Positions 1 to 8,934 of a stretch of DNA of 24,052 nucleotides are shown here, one piece after another (position 1 is the stretch's first letter; every line of letters begins with the position of its first letter). The stretch spans positions 1-24,052 of the IMG/VR virus record IMGVR_UViG_3300031566_000363, one strand, 5' to 3'. Under the pieces are notes generated by a model that was not told where the DNA came from, searched no databases, and saw nothing but the letters and a program-made list of their open reading frames with translations. The position numbers and the translations under genes were made by a program. This DNA comes from a virus.

Positions 1-169
1 ACTGCGATGACCGGACGATGGGATTGGGAGGAGGGATGATGGTGCTTAGATAGCAATGGTGAACGCGGAGATCGAGGAGCCCGAGAATGAATAGATGCGT
101 TTAAAAATAATCAGGCGCATTCGGTCATGCTGAATTAGTATTGCTCCAAACCCACCAGGAGCAATAAGC
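1..169. other. Leader upstream of the terminase gene; no supported gene
   Basis: I see no convincing gene here. One + strand frame is open from the window edge to a TAG at 51-53 and could be the last codons of an upstream gene; the usual neighbour would be a small terminase subunit, but 16 codons are too few to tell. A 12-codon frame at 56-94 has no good ribosome binding site. Two possible RNA hairpins occur: a weak one at 94-121 with G-U pairs, and a strong one at 139-166 described separately. No convincing -35/-10 promoter pair was found by eye. Confidence 0.6.
139..166 (+). promoter_or_regulatory. Hairpin covering the ribosome binding site of the terminase gene
   Basis: Bases 139-147 (TATTGCTCC) and 158-166 (GGAGCAATA) are perfect reverse complements, giving a 9-bp stem with a 10-base loop. 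The ribosome binding site AGGAG (157-161) of the terminase start at 170 lies at the base of the loop and in the 3' arm, so folding would hide it. There is no T run after the stem, so it is not a normal terminator. Regulation of terminase translation is inference; the pairing itself is visible. Confidence 0.6.
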
Positions 170-1606
170 ATGGATCAAAAAATCCAAATCGACTTACCCA
201 CGCCGCATTCAAAAATCCAAAAAATGATAATGGAAAGCTTTATCGATCCCGGCGGGCCCATCGAAGTTTATGTCGCGTGTGGGACAAAGCTGGGCAAGAC
301 GTTGGGATGTTCGGTTGCTCTGGCGGCGGCGATGCCAACTTCTCCCGCGACAAACTGGCGGTGGCTCGCGCCGTATTATTCTCAGTCCGTAATTGGCTAC
401 GATAACCTCAAGGCCATTTTGCCAGGGGCCTTCACTCGCGCCAGACGCTCCTCGATGGAAATTGAAATCCCATCGATTCGGACGAGCTGCAAATTTATCC
501 ACGGACAGAATCCTGAGCTGATCGAGGGTCACCAGATTCACGGATGGGTTTTGGATGAGGCTGCAAAAATAAAGGAGGAAATATATTACTCCTGCAGAAC
601 GACGGTCACGCGGACGCGTTCATCTGGCATGGGCAGAATGCTGGTGCCCTCGACTCCGCTCGGACGGAATTGGTTTTATAAAAACTGCATGGAAGCTCGG
701 GACGAAATGCAACTAGCAAAGTTGAACAACCGAAAGCCGCGATCGCTTTTCCTCACGGCTCCAACATCAGAAAATCCTTTTATCGCTCCAAGCGTAATCG
801 AGGCAGCGAGACTCCGCTTGCCTGATAGATTATTTCGGCAGTATTACTTGGCAGAATTTTTAGAGGAAAGTTCTGTCTTCACTGGTGTCACCGAATGTCT
901 TTTTGGGATTGAATTCTCCATGTCATCTGGAAAGCATTCGGCTTGGTTTGATCGAGCTGCAGAAAAATGTTCGGTGGTAATCGGAGCCGACTGGGCCAGA
1001 GGCAAAACCACCTCTGCCGACAGCACAGTCTTCACGGCAATCAATTACGAATGCTCTCCCTGCAGAGTCGTCGGGATTTTAAAACTGAGGGGATTAAATT
1101 ATACAGACCAGATTGCACACCTCGTTAGATTTTCGCGGAAGTTTAAAGACTGCTTTCGGGTCATGCACGACAAGACGGGAGTCGGTGTTGCCATCGATGA
1201 CCAGATGGAGCTAACTGGACTGGTTTACGAGGGAAAAACGTTTACTCTGCAAAGCAAGTCGGAGATGGTCTGCGGACTAATAACCGCGATCGAACAGCAA
1301 CGCCTAGAAATTCCGCATTGCGCCGACTTGATCGAGGAGCTTGATGCCTTCGAAATGGACGTCACTCCGCAAGGGCATATGAAGTTTGCAGCGGCTCAGG
1401 GAAATCACGACGACATGGTCTGCTCGCTAATGCTGGCGTGGACGCTGGCGAGGAGATATGCTGATACTGATGTTGAGTTTAGAAGTCTAGACGACATCAA
1501 GGCAAACAAAACTCCCATAGCTTCTTATTACGATGATGTTTTGTCCGACGAGGATGATCTCTATGGGGACTGGATCGAGACGATTAATGCCGTGAGGACA
1601 AAATGA
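170..1606 (+). CDS. Phage terminase, large subunit (packaging ATPase and nuclease)
   Basis: This is the DNA packaging motor: it hydrolyses ATP to pump DNA through the portal and cuts the concatemer. The 478 residues match the usual family length. The N-terminal ATPase has a Walker A variant GTKLGKT at residues 38-44, a Walker B with the catalytic acid in WVLDEA at 125-130, and a coupling motif PSTP at 159-162. The C-terminal RNase H-like nuclease has its acidic residues at D273 (GADWA), in HDKTGVG at D333 and in NHDD at 413-414. The ATG at 170 follows AGGAG at a good distance. The stop overlaps the portal start by four bases (ATGA). The small subunit is not visible and would lie upstream. It cannot be assigned to a cos or pac type from this sequence alone. 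Confidence 0.95.
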   Translation: MDQKIQIDLPTPHSKIQKMIMESFIDPGGPIEVYVACGTKLGKTLGCSVALAAAMPTSPATNWRWLAPYYSQSVIGYDNLKAILPGAFTRARRSSMEIEIPSIRTSCKFIHGQNPELIEGHQIHGWVLDEAAKIKEEIYYSCRTTVTRTRSSGMGRMLVPSTPLGRNWFYKNCMEARDEMQLAKLNNRKPRSLFLTAPTSENPFIAPSVIEAARLRLPDRLFRQYYLAEFLEESSVFTGVTECLFGIEFSMSSGKHSAWFDRAAEKCSVVIGADWARGKTTSADSTVFTAINYECSPCRVVGILKLRGLNYTDQIAHLVRFSRKFKDCFRVMHDKTGVGVAIDDQMELTGLVYEGKTFTLQSKSEMVCGLITAIEQQRLEIPHCADLIEELDAFEMDVTPQGHMKFAAAQGNHDDMVCSLMLAWTLARRYADTDVEFRSLDDIKANKTPIASYYDDVLSDEDDLYGDWIETINAVRTK

Positions 1607-3759
1607 CAAAAGAAGTATCAAAAACACAGGCAGCGCACGACACAGATCGATTTGTCGCGGAGGTGATGAAGCGTGTCCTCAAAAACGCTGATGAAATGTT
1701 TAGCGATCAGGACGGATCAGGTTATTGGGCATCTAAACCAAACATCCATATAGATCGCCAGTCTTTAAAGTCGCTCTTTTATTCTTCCGACTGGGTTTAT
1801 ATTTTGGTTAACCTGATCGCGACGAAAATATCTAACCAACGCATGATCGTGACTGAAAAAAAAGTGACCGATGGTGTTACCTTATTCGCGCCAGCAACCG
1901 ATCACGAATTGCAGACGCTACTTGACCAGCCGAATCCGCGACAATCGCAAGGGACGCTTGTTTATAATTGGGTCGCTGATCTTACTCTCGGCGGTAACGG
2001 GTTGGTCTATCATGCTGAGCCAGGAGACACGCTGCATAATGTGGCGTTCGAACGGATCAGTCCCCTGCTAAAGCCAGACACCGACGAGCTGCTCGGTTAT
2101 TATATTTCTACTGACATGAATTGCGACCCAACGGGTGATAATGTCATTCGTTTTGGGCCTGATGAAATTCTCCACGCGATGAAACCAGATCCCTCCGCTT
2201 GCTGGTGGGGCCTGAGTCCGTTTATCCCTGGACGCGCGGGAATTTTGTTTGCAAAATACTCGCAAGAATTTTTAAATTCATTTTATTTAAAAGGTGCCAC
2301 GCCGCAGCTTGCGCTCGAAATGGATTCGGACGTTAACGAAAAAGGTGCGATGCGTCTTTTGCGGAGTTTTGAAAAGGCTTACACTGGCCGCGAAAATTCT
2401 CGTCGGCCCCTCGTCACTCCAAAAGGTGTGACCGTAAAGCCCATCACCACCACACTCGCGGATCAGCAATTAATCACATATATAAATTCGAATCGGGAAA
2501 CATTAATTAACCTGCTCGCGATTCCAAAACACGAGTTGAGCTTGCAGGATGGAGGCGGGCTCGGATCTCAGGAGATGCGGCTCTCGCTCAGAAACTTTTG
2601 GCTTACGACTCTGAAGCCGACGATGGCATTTATCGAGGGCTCGCTCAACTCTCACTTCCGCGAACGCTTGGGCACCGATCACGACATTAAGTTCGATCTA
2701 TCTGGCGTCGAAGCTCTCCAAGACGACGAGGTAAAAAAAGCAGAGCTGGCCGACCGTCTGATCAAGGCGGGAGTCATGACGCCAAACGAGGTTCGGCAAA
2801 AGGTTTTTAAAATGTCTCCGCACATTGATGGTGATGTTTTGCAGATCACAATTGGCCGTGGACTGCAGGAGCAACCGCCGCCAGTTTTAGAGCCTTCAGA
2901 GCGTCCACCAGACAACGAGCCGATCCGCGCGCTCCTCGGAGGTTCGACAAAAGAAGCGATCGTTTTGATGCGAAAGGAAAGAGAGGAGGAGGAGCAGAAA
3001 CCGAGGAATTATATGGCTGCATTAGTTCAGGGAGTCCTCGCAAAATATTTAGATATTTTAATTCCTTTGATGCAAACGGAGCTAGAAGGATTGGTGCCAG
3101 AAAAAGCTGATACGAGGCTAACTTCGGCGACGATAAAACTAAACAGAAAAATCGAAAAGGCAATGCAGAAACTACAAGATCAGTATGTCGAGCGATACGG
3201 CGAAATCGCTAGACCTGCTGTCGATTCTGGTCACGCCGCTGTCCTCACCGCGAGCTTCGGGCCCGTTCGCGCAGGCGAGATTAATTTGATCGCAAACGAG
3301 AAGCGAAGAATAGAGTTTCTGTGGGCCAGGGGCATAGAAAGTTTTAAGGGGCTAAATAAAACTTCCACCTCCCAGGTCATGGCTGATATAAAGAAAGGAG
3401 TAGAATCCAATTCATCGCTTCAGGAGATCACTCGTAACGTCTCCACGAAATTCGCGGAGGGAGCTGAATTCAGAGCCGAACGAATTAGTCGGACTGAAGT
3501 AGGCGTTGCGACAATGGCTGGTCGAGAGGCCGCTTTTGGCGATGCTCAGGAAGTGCTCGGCAAGGTTAATAAAGTATGGATAACTGCAGGAGATGCCGAT
3601 GTCAGGGAGTCCCATGAATCGTTGGATAACGTCCCTGCTAATGCAGATGGTGAATGGGTTACTGATGCTGGCAATGTACTTGCTTATCCACTGGACCCTA
3701 GTGCAGAGCCAGAGGAGCGAATTGGCTGTCGTTGTGATATGATTTTTGTTGAGGACTAA
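1603..3759 (+). CDS. Portal protein fused to a MuF-type minor head protein
   Basis: The N-terminal part, about residues 1-420, is a phage portal protein: the dodecameric ring at one capsid vertex through which DNA passes. Seen signs are the AWW/PGR-containing core, the NLLAIPKHEL and GSQEMRLSLRNFW segments typical of HK97/SPP1-like portals, and the position right after terminase. A Pro/Glu-rich linker follows at about 421-445, then a helical stretch, and the last 200 residues form a Mu gpF/SPP1 gp7-like domain. That domain is recognisable from RISRTEV, KVWITAGDADVRESHE and the terminal GCRCD. In most phages these are two genes; here 718 residues form one uninterrupted frame. The ATG overlaps the terminase stop (ATGA) and is preceded by GAGG. 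The MuF part is expected to sit inside the procapsid and may be delivered with the DNA, which is inference. Confidence 0.92.
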   Translation: MTKEVSKTQAAHDTDRFVAEVMKRVLKNADEMFSDQDGSGYWASKPNIHIDRQSLKSLFYSSDWVYILVNLIATKISNQRMIVTEKKVTDGVTLFAPATDHELQTLLDQPNPRQSQGTLVYNWVADLTLGGNGLVYHAEPGDTLHNVAFERISPLLKPDTDELLGYYISTDMNCDPTGDNVIRFGPDEILHAMKPDPSACWWGLSPFIPGRAGILFAKYSQEFLNSFYLKGATPQLALEMDSDVNEKGAMRLLRSFEKAYTGRENSRRPLVTPKGVTVKPITTTLADQQLITYINSNRETLINLLAIPKHELSLQDGGGLGSQEMRLSLRNFWLTTLKPTMAFIEGSLNSHFRERLGTDHDIKFDLSGVEALQDDEVKKAELADRLIKAGVMTPNEVRQKVFKMSPHIDGDVLQITIGRGLQEQPPPVLEPSERPPDNEPIRALLGGSTKEAIVLMRKEREEEEQKPRNYMAALVQGVLAKYLDILIPLMQTELEGLVPEKADTRLTSATIKLNRKIEKAMQKLQDQYVERYGEIARPAVDSGHAAVLTASFGPVRAGEINLIANEKRRIEFLWARGIESFKGLNKTSTSQVMADIKKGVESNSSLQEITRNVSTKFAEGAEFRAERISRTEVGVATMAGREAAFGDAQEVLGKVNKVWITAGDADVRESHESLDNVPANADGEWVTDAGNVLAYPLDPSAEPEERIGCRCDMIFVED

Positions 3760-3771
3760 GGGGAATATTTA

Positions 3772-4740
3772 ATGCAAATAATTGCCAGCGCAGACGAAGA
3801 TACAAAGGTGAGTTTCTACTCAAAAAAGAATAGCACCAGAAGCGTTTTCGTTGAGGGGTATGCGAATCGATATCAAGAAAACGGTCTGCTCCTAGTCGAC
3901 CGAGGAAATGACTTGATCGATCCGAAGGGTTGGGAGGTAAATAACTTTGCATCGAATGCCGTGATTTTATTTAACCATGATCGCGACAATCCAGTAGGCA
4001 GGGCCGTTAAAATAGAAACAAATGATGATGGGCTTTTTGTTAAAGCTAAATTATCAGACAGCGACCATCCAGAGATCAGCCGAATCCGCGATCTGGTTAA
4101 GGACGGTGTCTTGCGCGCTTTTTCTGTCGGCTTCGATCCCAAGCTAATGGCCGAGGAAACGATAAAAGAACTAGGCGATAAAAAAGTGAACGTGATCAAG
4201 TCTGCGGAGCTTCTTGAAATATCAATCGTTTCCTTGCCAATGGCAGAGCGTTCTCTATTTCAGGTTTCTGCAAAGCAGCTTGCATCGCTTCCTTATTCCG
4301 TTGCTTACAAGGCGTGTCGCGGCGAGCTAAATATTCTTGAGGATGATGGTATGGCCTTTACAAACGAATGCATCGAGGTAGTTAATAACGTCCGCGCGAA
4401 GGCAGAAGCACCAGCGGAGCCGCCAGCGGAGCCGCCAGCGGGGGACGGGGCTGATGGTGGGGTCGACAGCCAACCTTCTGAAGCCGAGTCTACTTCGCCT
4501 TTGCTTGATCAAATAAAGCAAACTAATGTATTGTTGGCTACGCTAATAAACGAAGTTAAACTGATGTCGAAAAAAATGGATGTTGTCGAGGAGGAGCCCG
4601 CAGAGGAGCCAGCTCCGAATTCAGAGGCTCCACCAGAAGGCGATGCTCCTGCAGAAATGGGGGACGATCCAGACCAACTAAAAAATGTGAGTAATATATG
4701 GGCCGAGTGCGATAGAATATTAAGAAAGCATGGCATCTAG
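3772..4740 (+). CDS. Prohead protease (HK97 type, peptidase U35) with scaffold-like tail
   Basis: This serine protease sits inside the procapsid and cleaves scaffold and capsid N-termini during maturation. Residues about 24-175 match the U35 family: the catalytic His is H69 in LFNHDRDNPVGRA, the catalytic Ser is S118 in AFSVGF, and the segment LLEISIVSLPM closes the fold in the usual way. Beyond about residue 205 the protein becomes rich in Pro, Glu and Ala, with a 12-base direct repeat near 4411, a helical stretch (LLDQIKQTNVLLATLINEVK) and more acidic sequence. This 322-residue length and composition suggest a built-in scaffold domain, as no separate scaffold gene is present; that is inference. 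The ATG follows AAGGGGA. Confidence 0.93.
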   Translation: MQIIASADEDTKVSFYSKKNSTRSVFVEGYANRYQENGLLLVDRGNDLIDPKGWEVNNFASNAVILFNHDRDNPVGRAVKIETNDDGLFVKAKLSDSDHPEISRIRDLVKDGVLRAFSVGFDPKLMAEETIKELGDKKVNVIKSAELLEISIVSLPMAERSLFQVSAKQLASLPYSVAYKACRGELNILEDDGMAFTNECIEVVNNVRAKAEAPAEPPAEPPAGDGADGGVDSQPSEAESTSPLLDQIKQTNVLLATLINEVKLMSKKMDVVEEEPAEEPAPNSEAPPEGDAPAEMGDDPDQLKNVSNIWAECDRILRKHGI

Positions 4741-4798
4741 TTTAAACCGATCCAATAAAATTAAATTCGATATCGATATATTCAAAGGGGAATCTAAA

Positions 4799-6151
4799 AT
4801 GAAGACAGGCACCGAGTTAGAATTAGCATTGAGCTTTAAGGAACGGGTTACAGAGCTAGAGAGGCAGAACGAGGCTTACAAAAAACAATTGATCTCTAGC
4901 CCACTTGCTGGCCAGCGCGAAAACTCCGACGAAAAAAGAGCGATGCGATCCTTTAATGTCTCCAACATTAAAAAGCTGCTTGAGGTTAATACCTGCGATC
5001 CAAAATTCAAGCATGTCCCCGACGAAGTGAAACAGCAAGTTATCAATCTAAAAGAAACCGTCGATACCGCTCGCGCAATTGCGGTTTGTTATTACGGCGG
5101 GAAAGCTGATCGAATTGGCCGAACAGAAAAAGAAGATAAAATCCAAAACTTGAGCAAGGAGCTGGAAGCATCACCTTTCGGAAAAGAAGTGATGTTGCCA
5201 ATGATGAAAGCGTATACCACAGGCGCAAATCCTGATTGGCTTTCAGAAATTACCGCCGCTGCATATATGGCCGAATTCGAGCTGGATCGAAAAGTAACCG
5301 GATTGTTTCGCGACACGCCGATGCCATCAAACCCTTATCACCATCCTACTCAGGACGGCACGACTACCGCTAGAATTATCGGCGAAAATGTCACCATCAC
5401 CGAGGCATCTTTTCCGACTGGACGATTAACCTTCGATAGCACCAAGCTCGGGCAGTTTGCAGTTATCCCGGAGGAGATGAATGAGGACTCTGCTCCAAGT
5501 ATAATTCCAACAATCCGCGAAGATGTTATCAGTGCTCAAGAACGAGCTTACGAGACGGCGATCATAAATGGAAACGCTGCAGACCTTGTCGCTCTAGCGG
5601 CTGACGACGCAAGAAAAGCTTGGGACGGCCTAAGAAAACTTGGAGCTGATAACTCCGCATTCGGCGGCACCTTCGACTTCACTGGCACTCTCACAGATGC
5701 CGGAATGAAAGCGATGAAAAAGCAAGGCGGTAAATTTACCGTCAATCCAAGTGCCCTTGCGTGGATCGCTAGTGCTTCTACTTACCACCAGATGACTGGT
5801 CTAGAAGTATTTTCAACAGCCGAGAAATTCGGCAATACGCTGTTCACGAATCTTACGGGTGTCCTTGGAGCGGCCCTCGGAATTCCTGTGATAATTTCAG
5901 AATTTTACCCTGAAACTTTGGACGCGACTGGTATAGATCCATTTGCACCAAGCACCTTTACGGGTTTGATTTTGGTTAACCGTCAGCGGTTCTTCATGGG
6001 CACCAGACGACCAATTAGAGTTCGTGTAATGGCAGATCTTCCGCAGAACGATCGCATGTTAATGTCGTCTTATTCGCGAAAAGATTTTCAAGGACGCGTT
6101 CAGTCCGCTTCTGAAACAAGCGTTGTTGTCGGATTCAATATCGCTTCGTAA
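4799..6151 (+). CDS. Major capsid protein (HK97 fold)
   Basis: This is the shell protein of the icosahedral head. I place the start at 4799 (450 residues), not at the in-frame ATG at 4730, because 4799 has GGGGA at a good distance while 4730 lies inside the protease gene with no clear site. The first 140 or so residues are helical and charged (LSFKERVTELERQNEAYKK), like the delta domain removed by the prohead protease. The HK97 core follows, recognisable from LDRKVTGLFRDTPMPSNPY, the E-loop and spine segments around ATTTARIIGENVTITEASF, and a C-terminal end with LVNRQRFFMGTRRPIRVR. Position after the protease and before a strong terminator supports the call. Confidence 0.92.
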   Translation: MKTGTELELALSFKERVTELERQNEAYKKQLISSPLAGQRENSDEKRAMRSFNVSNIKKLLEVNTCDPKFKHVPDEVKQQVINLKETVDTARAIAVCYYGGKADRIGRTEKEDKIQNLSKELEASPFGKEVMLPMMKAYTTGANPDWLSEITAAAYMAEFELDRKVTGLFRDTPMPSNPYHHPTQDGTTTARIIGENVTITEASFPTGRLTFDSTKLGQFAVIPEEMNEDSAPSIIPTIREDVISAQERAYETAIINGNAADLVALAADDARKAWDGLRKLGADNSAFGGTFDFTGTLTDAGMKAMKKQGGKFTVNPSALAWIASASTYHQMTGLEVFSTAEKFGNTLFTNLTGVLGAALGIPVIISEFYPETLDATGIDPFAPSTFTGLILVNRQRFFMGTRRPIRVRVMADLPQNDRMLMSSYSRKDFQGRVQSASETSVVVGFNIAS

Positions 6152-6181
6152 AAACGGCGGCATTATAGTCTAGTGGTTTTG

Positions 6182-6213
6182 GAGGGGGGCTAACTAACGG
6201 CCCCCTTTTTTTT
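6182..6213 (+). terminator. Rho-independent terminator after the major capsid gene
   Basis: A GC-only stem pairs GGGGGC (6185-6190) with GCCCCC (6200-6205) around a 9-base loop, extended outward by G-T and A-T pairs, and is followed by a run of eight T. It lies in the 89-base gap between the capsid gene and the first gene of the accessory structural cluster. It would lower transcription of the downstream genes relative to the capsid protein. Confidence 0.88.
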
Positions 6214-6240
6214 AATACTCGGCCTTCTGGCGGATCTCAT

Positions 6241-6921
6241 ATGACTAAAGTTTGTGTTTTACATCTATATGAGACGCTCAATATTTTTAAAGAAAAAGAT
6301 GTCGCTGGTGGATTCTATGATCGCTATATGCAATTTAGAGGAAATTCATTATTAAATACTATAACCGTCGACCGATTAGATAGCGGCAGTTTAGTTTTAG
6401 AATTCTATGAAGTCATCGAGGCTAATGTTGAGAATTTAATTAAAACGGTGACGGTAACTGCAACCGGATTAATCCAATTTTCTATTATTCCCTTCCATAC
6501 TCAAATTCGCGTCCGCGCAGTCACCACGGATATATCGAGCTTTACATTAAAAACAACATGCCGTGAAGATGGGTCTGCGCTGCAGTCGCTACCATCCGCA
6601 GTTCAGGATGGATTTTATATTGATGGGATTGAGCTATCGACTCCAGGCATACCGACGGTCTTGTCTACGTTTACCGTCGCTCCTAATAAAACGATATATT
6701 TAGCAAGCATAAATGTATCGACTAATATCGCTGGTCACTGGTCGGCCTATATTGATGCGAGTATAATTGCATCTGGAAGATGTCACGCAGGATCGCCGGA
6801 CTCGAGGTTTGATTTTTATCCGCTCAGAAAAATAATCGAAGCTGAGGAATTTACGCTATCAATGACCGGACGATCTCCAGCGACAGATATAGGATTTCAT
6901 ATCCAGGGCAAAGAAATATAA
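6241..6921 (+). CDS. Beta-rich phage protein, possible capsid decoration or surface protein
   Basis: I do not recognise a named family. The 226 residues have no signal peptide or membrane segment, are rich in alternating Val/Thr/Ile, and look like two beta-sandwich modules: residues about 30-110 and about 125-226. The second half has the pattern seen in the small proteins downstream (FTVAPNKTIYLASINVS, then a polar loop, then LSMTGRSPATDIGFHIQG). Position directly after the capsid terminator suits a virion surface component. The ribosome binding site is weak (GGCGGA). It starts a run of six such genes. Function is inference from position and composition only. Confidence 0.6.
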   Translation: MTKVCVLHLYETLNIFKEKDVAGGFYDRYMQFRGNSLLNTITVDRLDSGSLVLEFYEVIEANVENLIKTVTVTATGLIQFSIIPFHTQIRVRAVTTDISSFTLKTTCREDGSALQSLPSAVQDGFYIDGIELSTPGIPTVLSTFTVAPNKTIYLASINVSTNIAGHWSAYIDASIIASGRCHAGSPDSRFDFYPLRKIIEAEEFTLSMTGRSPATDIGFHIQGKEI

Positions 6922-6939
6922 GTTTAGGAGAGATTTGTT

Positions 6940-7491
6940 ATGTCCGATAAAGAAGAAATTTTTAATATAGCTTCAAAGCCTTCAGGAGAAGGAGCGCCAG
7001 TCGCGGAGCTATTTAATGCAACAACATTAGTGGCTGCACTTCGCGGCATCATCGGTTTCGCTTTCCAAGACTCACAGGGCAGAGCGATCTTGCCCCAACT
7101 AACAACCGATGGAAAACTTCCAGTCTCGGGAGACTCATCAGGCATCCACGTTGACGCTCATGATACAATTATAACTCCTACTGTCGGGCTAAAAACTCTC
7201 GTCACCACCGCGACTTTAGCGGTAGATAAACTATATAGCCTTAAGCTTGCGTCCGGTGCGTCAACGCAAACGGTTTTATGGTCGATAGAACAACTTGATG
7301 GTGAATCCGAGACACCAAGGCATAAATTTATTACTGGATCAGGCGAGTATACTAAGGATGAAAATTCTGGGTGCCTAATTTTCCTGGCAGGAGCCAGCGG
7401 CCCTCAAGAAGTTAGTTTATATGGGACTCAAATTAAGGGGGCATCATCGGACATGCATGGAACTTTATGCCTTCTGCAGATAGGAGCCTAG
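6940..7491 (+). CDS. Hypothetical structural-cluster protein
   Basis: The 183-residue product is not recognised. The first 65 residues are polar with one Ala/Leu-rich stretch; the rest is beta-type sequence with VDKLYSLKLASGASTQTVLW and LAGASGPQEVSLYGTQIKG, again resembling a jelly-roll or Ig-like sandwich. No signal peptide, membrane helix or catalytic motif is seen. The ATG follows TTAGGAGAG, a strong ribosome binding site. It is the second of six same-strand genes between the capsid terminator and the small-protein/peptidase cassette, so a virion role is plausible but unproven. Confidence 0.6.
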   Translation: MSDKEEIFNIASKPSGEGAPVAELFNATTLVAALRGIIGFAFQDSQGRAILPQLTTDGKLPVSGDSSGIHVDAHDTIITPTVGLKTLVTTATLAVDKLYSLKLASGASTQTVLWSIEQLDGESETPRHKFITGSGEYTKDENSGCLIFLAGASGPQEVSLYGTQIKGASSDMHGTLCLLQIGA

Positions 7492-7495
7492 ACCG

Positions 7496-7816
7496 ATGGC
7501 CGATGTAGCAGAAGAATTTGAGTCTACCGATAAACTAGGCACCACAGAGCAATTTGATGGAACCGTTGGAGTGGCTCCAATAACAATTCCTGCGATAGCT
7601 GGAACATCGATTAGTGAATTTATTATTCAGTGCCCGTTTGATCAATCCGATACAAACACTTTGAAGGTTTCTATCAATGGTGGTGCTAATTATCTCACTT
7701 TACAGCCTGCGGGATTTTGGGGCTGGACTCCCAAAGGAGGGGTTAAGCAATTAACCATTCTTGGAAATGTTGCAGGAGTGAAATATGAAATTGTCTTGAA
7801 TAAGGAGTTATCCTGA
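7496..7816 (+). CDS. Small beta-rich protein, possible decoration protein
   Basis: The product has 106 residues and is not recognised. After a polar N-terminus it has short beta strands (APITIPAIAGTSISEFIIQC) and a segment SINGGANYLTLQPAGFWGWTP of the type that occurs in small phage surface domains. The start follows AGGAG at a slightly long distance, and the stop shares one base with the next start (TGATG), which implies translational coupling. Its size fits a head decoration protein, but there is no direct evidence. Confidence 0.6.
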   Translation: MADVAEEFESTDKLGTTEQFDGTVGVAPITIPAIAGTSISEFIIQCPFDQSDTNTLKVSINGGANYLTLQPAGFWGWTPKGGVKQLTILGNVAGVKYEIVLNKELS

Positions 7817-8934
7817 TGGCGATAGGAACGTTCCACAATGGCCGAACCGTCACATCAATAACTGGCAATAACGGCTTGCATCGGGTTGACGTTGATTTAG
7901 TTTCTGGAAAAAACAGGATGGCGACTGATGCGGTTGTAACCGTGGAGCAGTTATTCGGTAGGCCGGGATTCTCGGCAGTCTGGTTTGCGATTGGGACTTT
8001 TGACGATTGCTCAGGTGTGGGTAACGCCGGGGACACGATTAGGATTGAAATAGCGGCAGGATGTTTGCCGACGCTATATCCTGCCGTTGATTTAATCTAT
8101 GTGATTACAGCCGGGGACGTCGCGGCGGCGCAGCCAGAAATATCCGTTAGGGATGCGATAATATCGGCACTCAATTCCGATGCTGATTTTCAAAAGTCAT
8201 GGCGTGCTGATGATATAAAAAACAACGGCATAGTTTTTATTGAATCAAAATTAAGGGCAGAAAAAGGCGACCGGATAGTCCCTGGTGATTTTGCTGTAAC
8301 TCCGACGGGCACCACCACCACGACGATTTCTTTTGATGTTATTTTAAGGAGAGGGACAGAAACTGAGCTTGTGAGATCAATCGATGATCCAAGGCAGGGT
8401 ATATTAGGTATTTCCGGTTCGGTTTCAGTAATACCGACAGGTTTTCCAAATAGATTTAATGGTGACTGCGCGAATCTAGGCGTTACCGATTTAACAATCA
8501 ATGGTGCGGCGACTCCGACTATATTTAAAGTTAATGCCATCGCCAACTTTGATATCTATGTTAACGAAATCAGAATTCATGGTCTTTCTAACGGCGTAAA
8601 ATTCGGAAAATTCTTAAACCTGAACTCAGTTCTAACGAACGGTATACTGATAACAGTAAAAACAGATAATATCGTGACGGTCGAGCCGACAATTAAAAGC
8701 ACCGATGATCTTAAGGCCAGATTTTCAACATCAGGAGCATGGAATTTGGACGTTCAAGCAGGTGGTGATCACGTTTTAGCAAGTCAGGTTCTTGGTTCGT
8801 TTCCTTTCGTTATCAGGGCTCAAAATACATTTGGCGTTGGCAATGACGATTATTTTCAAATACTAATCCGAGACAATCTAAGCCAGGTTACTAATTTGTT
8901 TTGCACGATAATTGGTTTTGAGAGGGAACCGTAA
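7816..8934 (+). CDS. Multi-domain phage virion protein of unknown role
   Basis: This is the largest protein of the cluster (372 residues). Its first 190 residues carry a layout I associate with recurring phage surface proteins: AGDTIRIEIAAG, then VRDAIISALNSDADF, then NNGIVFIESKLRAEKGDRI and a Thr-rich GTTTTTISFDV strand. The C-terminal half is another such module with LTINGAATPTIFKV, NEIRIHGL, GKFLNLNSVLTNGILITVK and a final IRDNLSQVTNLFCTIIGFER. A strong AAGGAG precedes the ATG; the start and stop each share one base with the neighbouring genes. The family resemblance is from memory of patterns, not a search. A head fibre, decoration protein or tail-associated protein are all possible. Confidence 0.65.
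   Translation: MAIGTFHNGRTVTSITGNNGLHRVDVDLVSGKNRMATDAVVTVEQLFGRPGFSAVWFAIGTFDDCSGVGNAGDTIRIEIAAGCLPTLYPAVDLIYVITAGDVAAAQPEISVRDAIISALNSDADFQKSWRADDIKNNGIVFIESKLRAEKGDRIVPGDFAVTPTGTTTTTISFDVILRRGTETELVRSIDDPRQGILGISGSVSVIPTGFPNRFNGDCANLGVTDLTINGAATPTIFKVNAIANFDIYVNEIRIHGLSNGVKFGKFLNLNSVLTNGILITVKTDNIVTVEPTIKSTDDLKARFSTSGAWNLDVQAGGDHVLASQVLGSFPFVIRAQNTFGVGNDDYFQILIRDNLSQVTNLFCTIIGFEREP

Noticed and set aside
56-94. Twelve-codon leader peptide upstream of terminase
   Set aside because: No ribosome binding site and no features beyond chance.
94-121. Second hairpin in the leader
   Set aside because: Only five normal pairs plus two G-U pairs around a 14-base loop, which is within chance; kept only as a note.
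4730-4798. Longer start for the major capsid protein at 4730
   Set aside because: No ribosome binding site and overlap with the protease gene; the ATG at 4799 has GGGGA.
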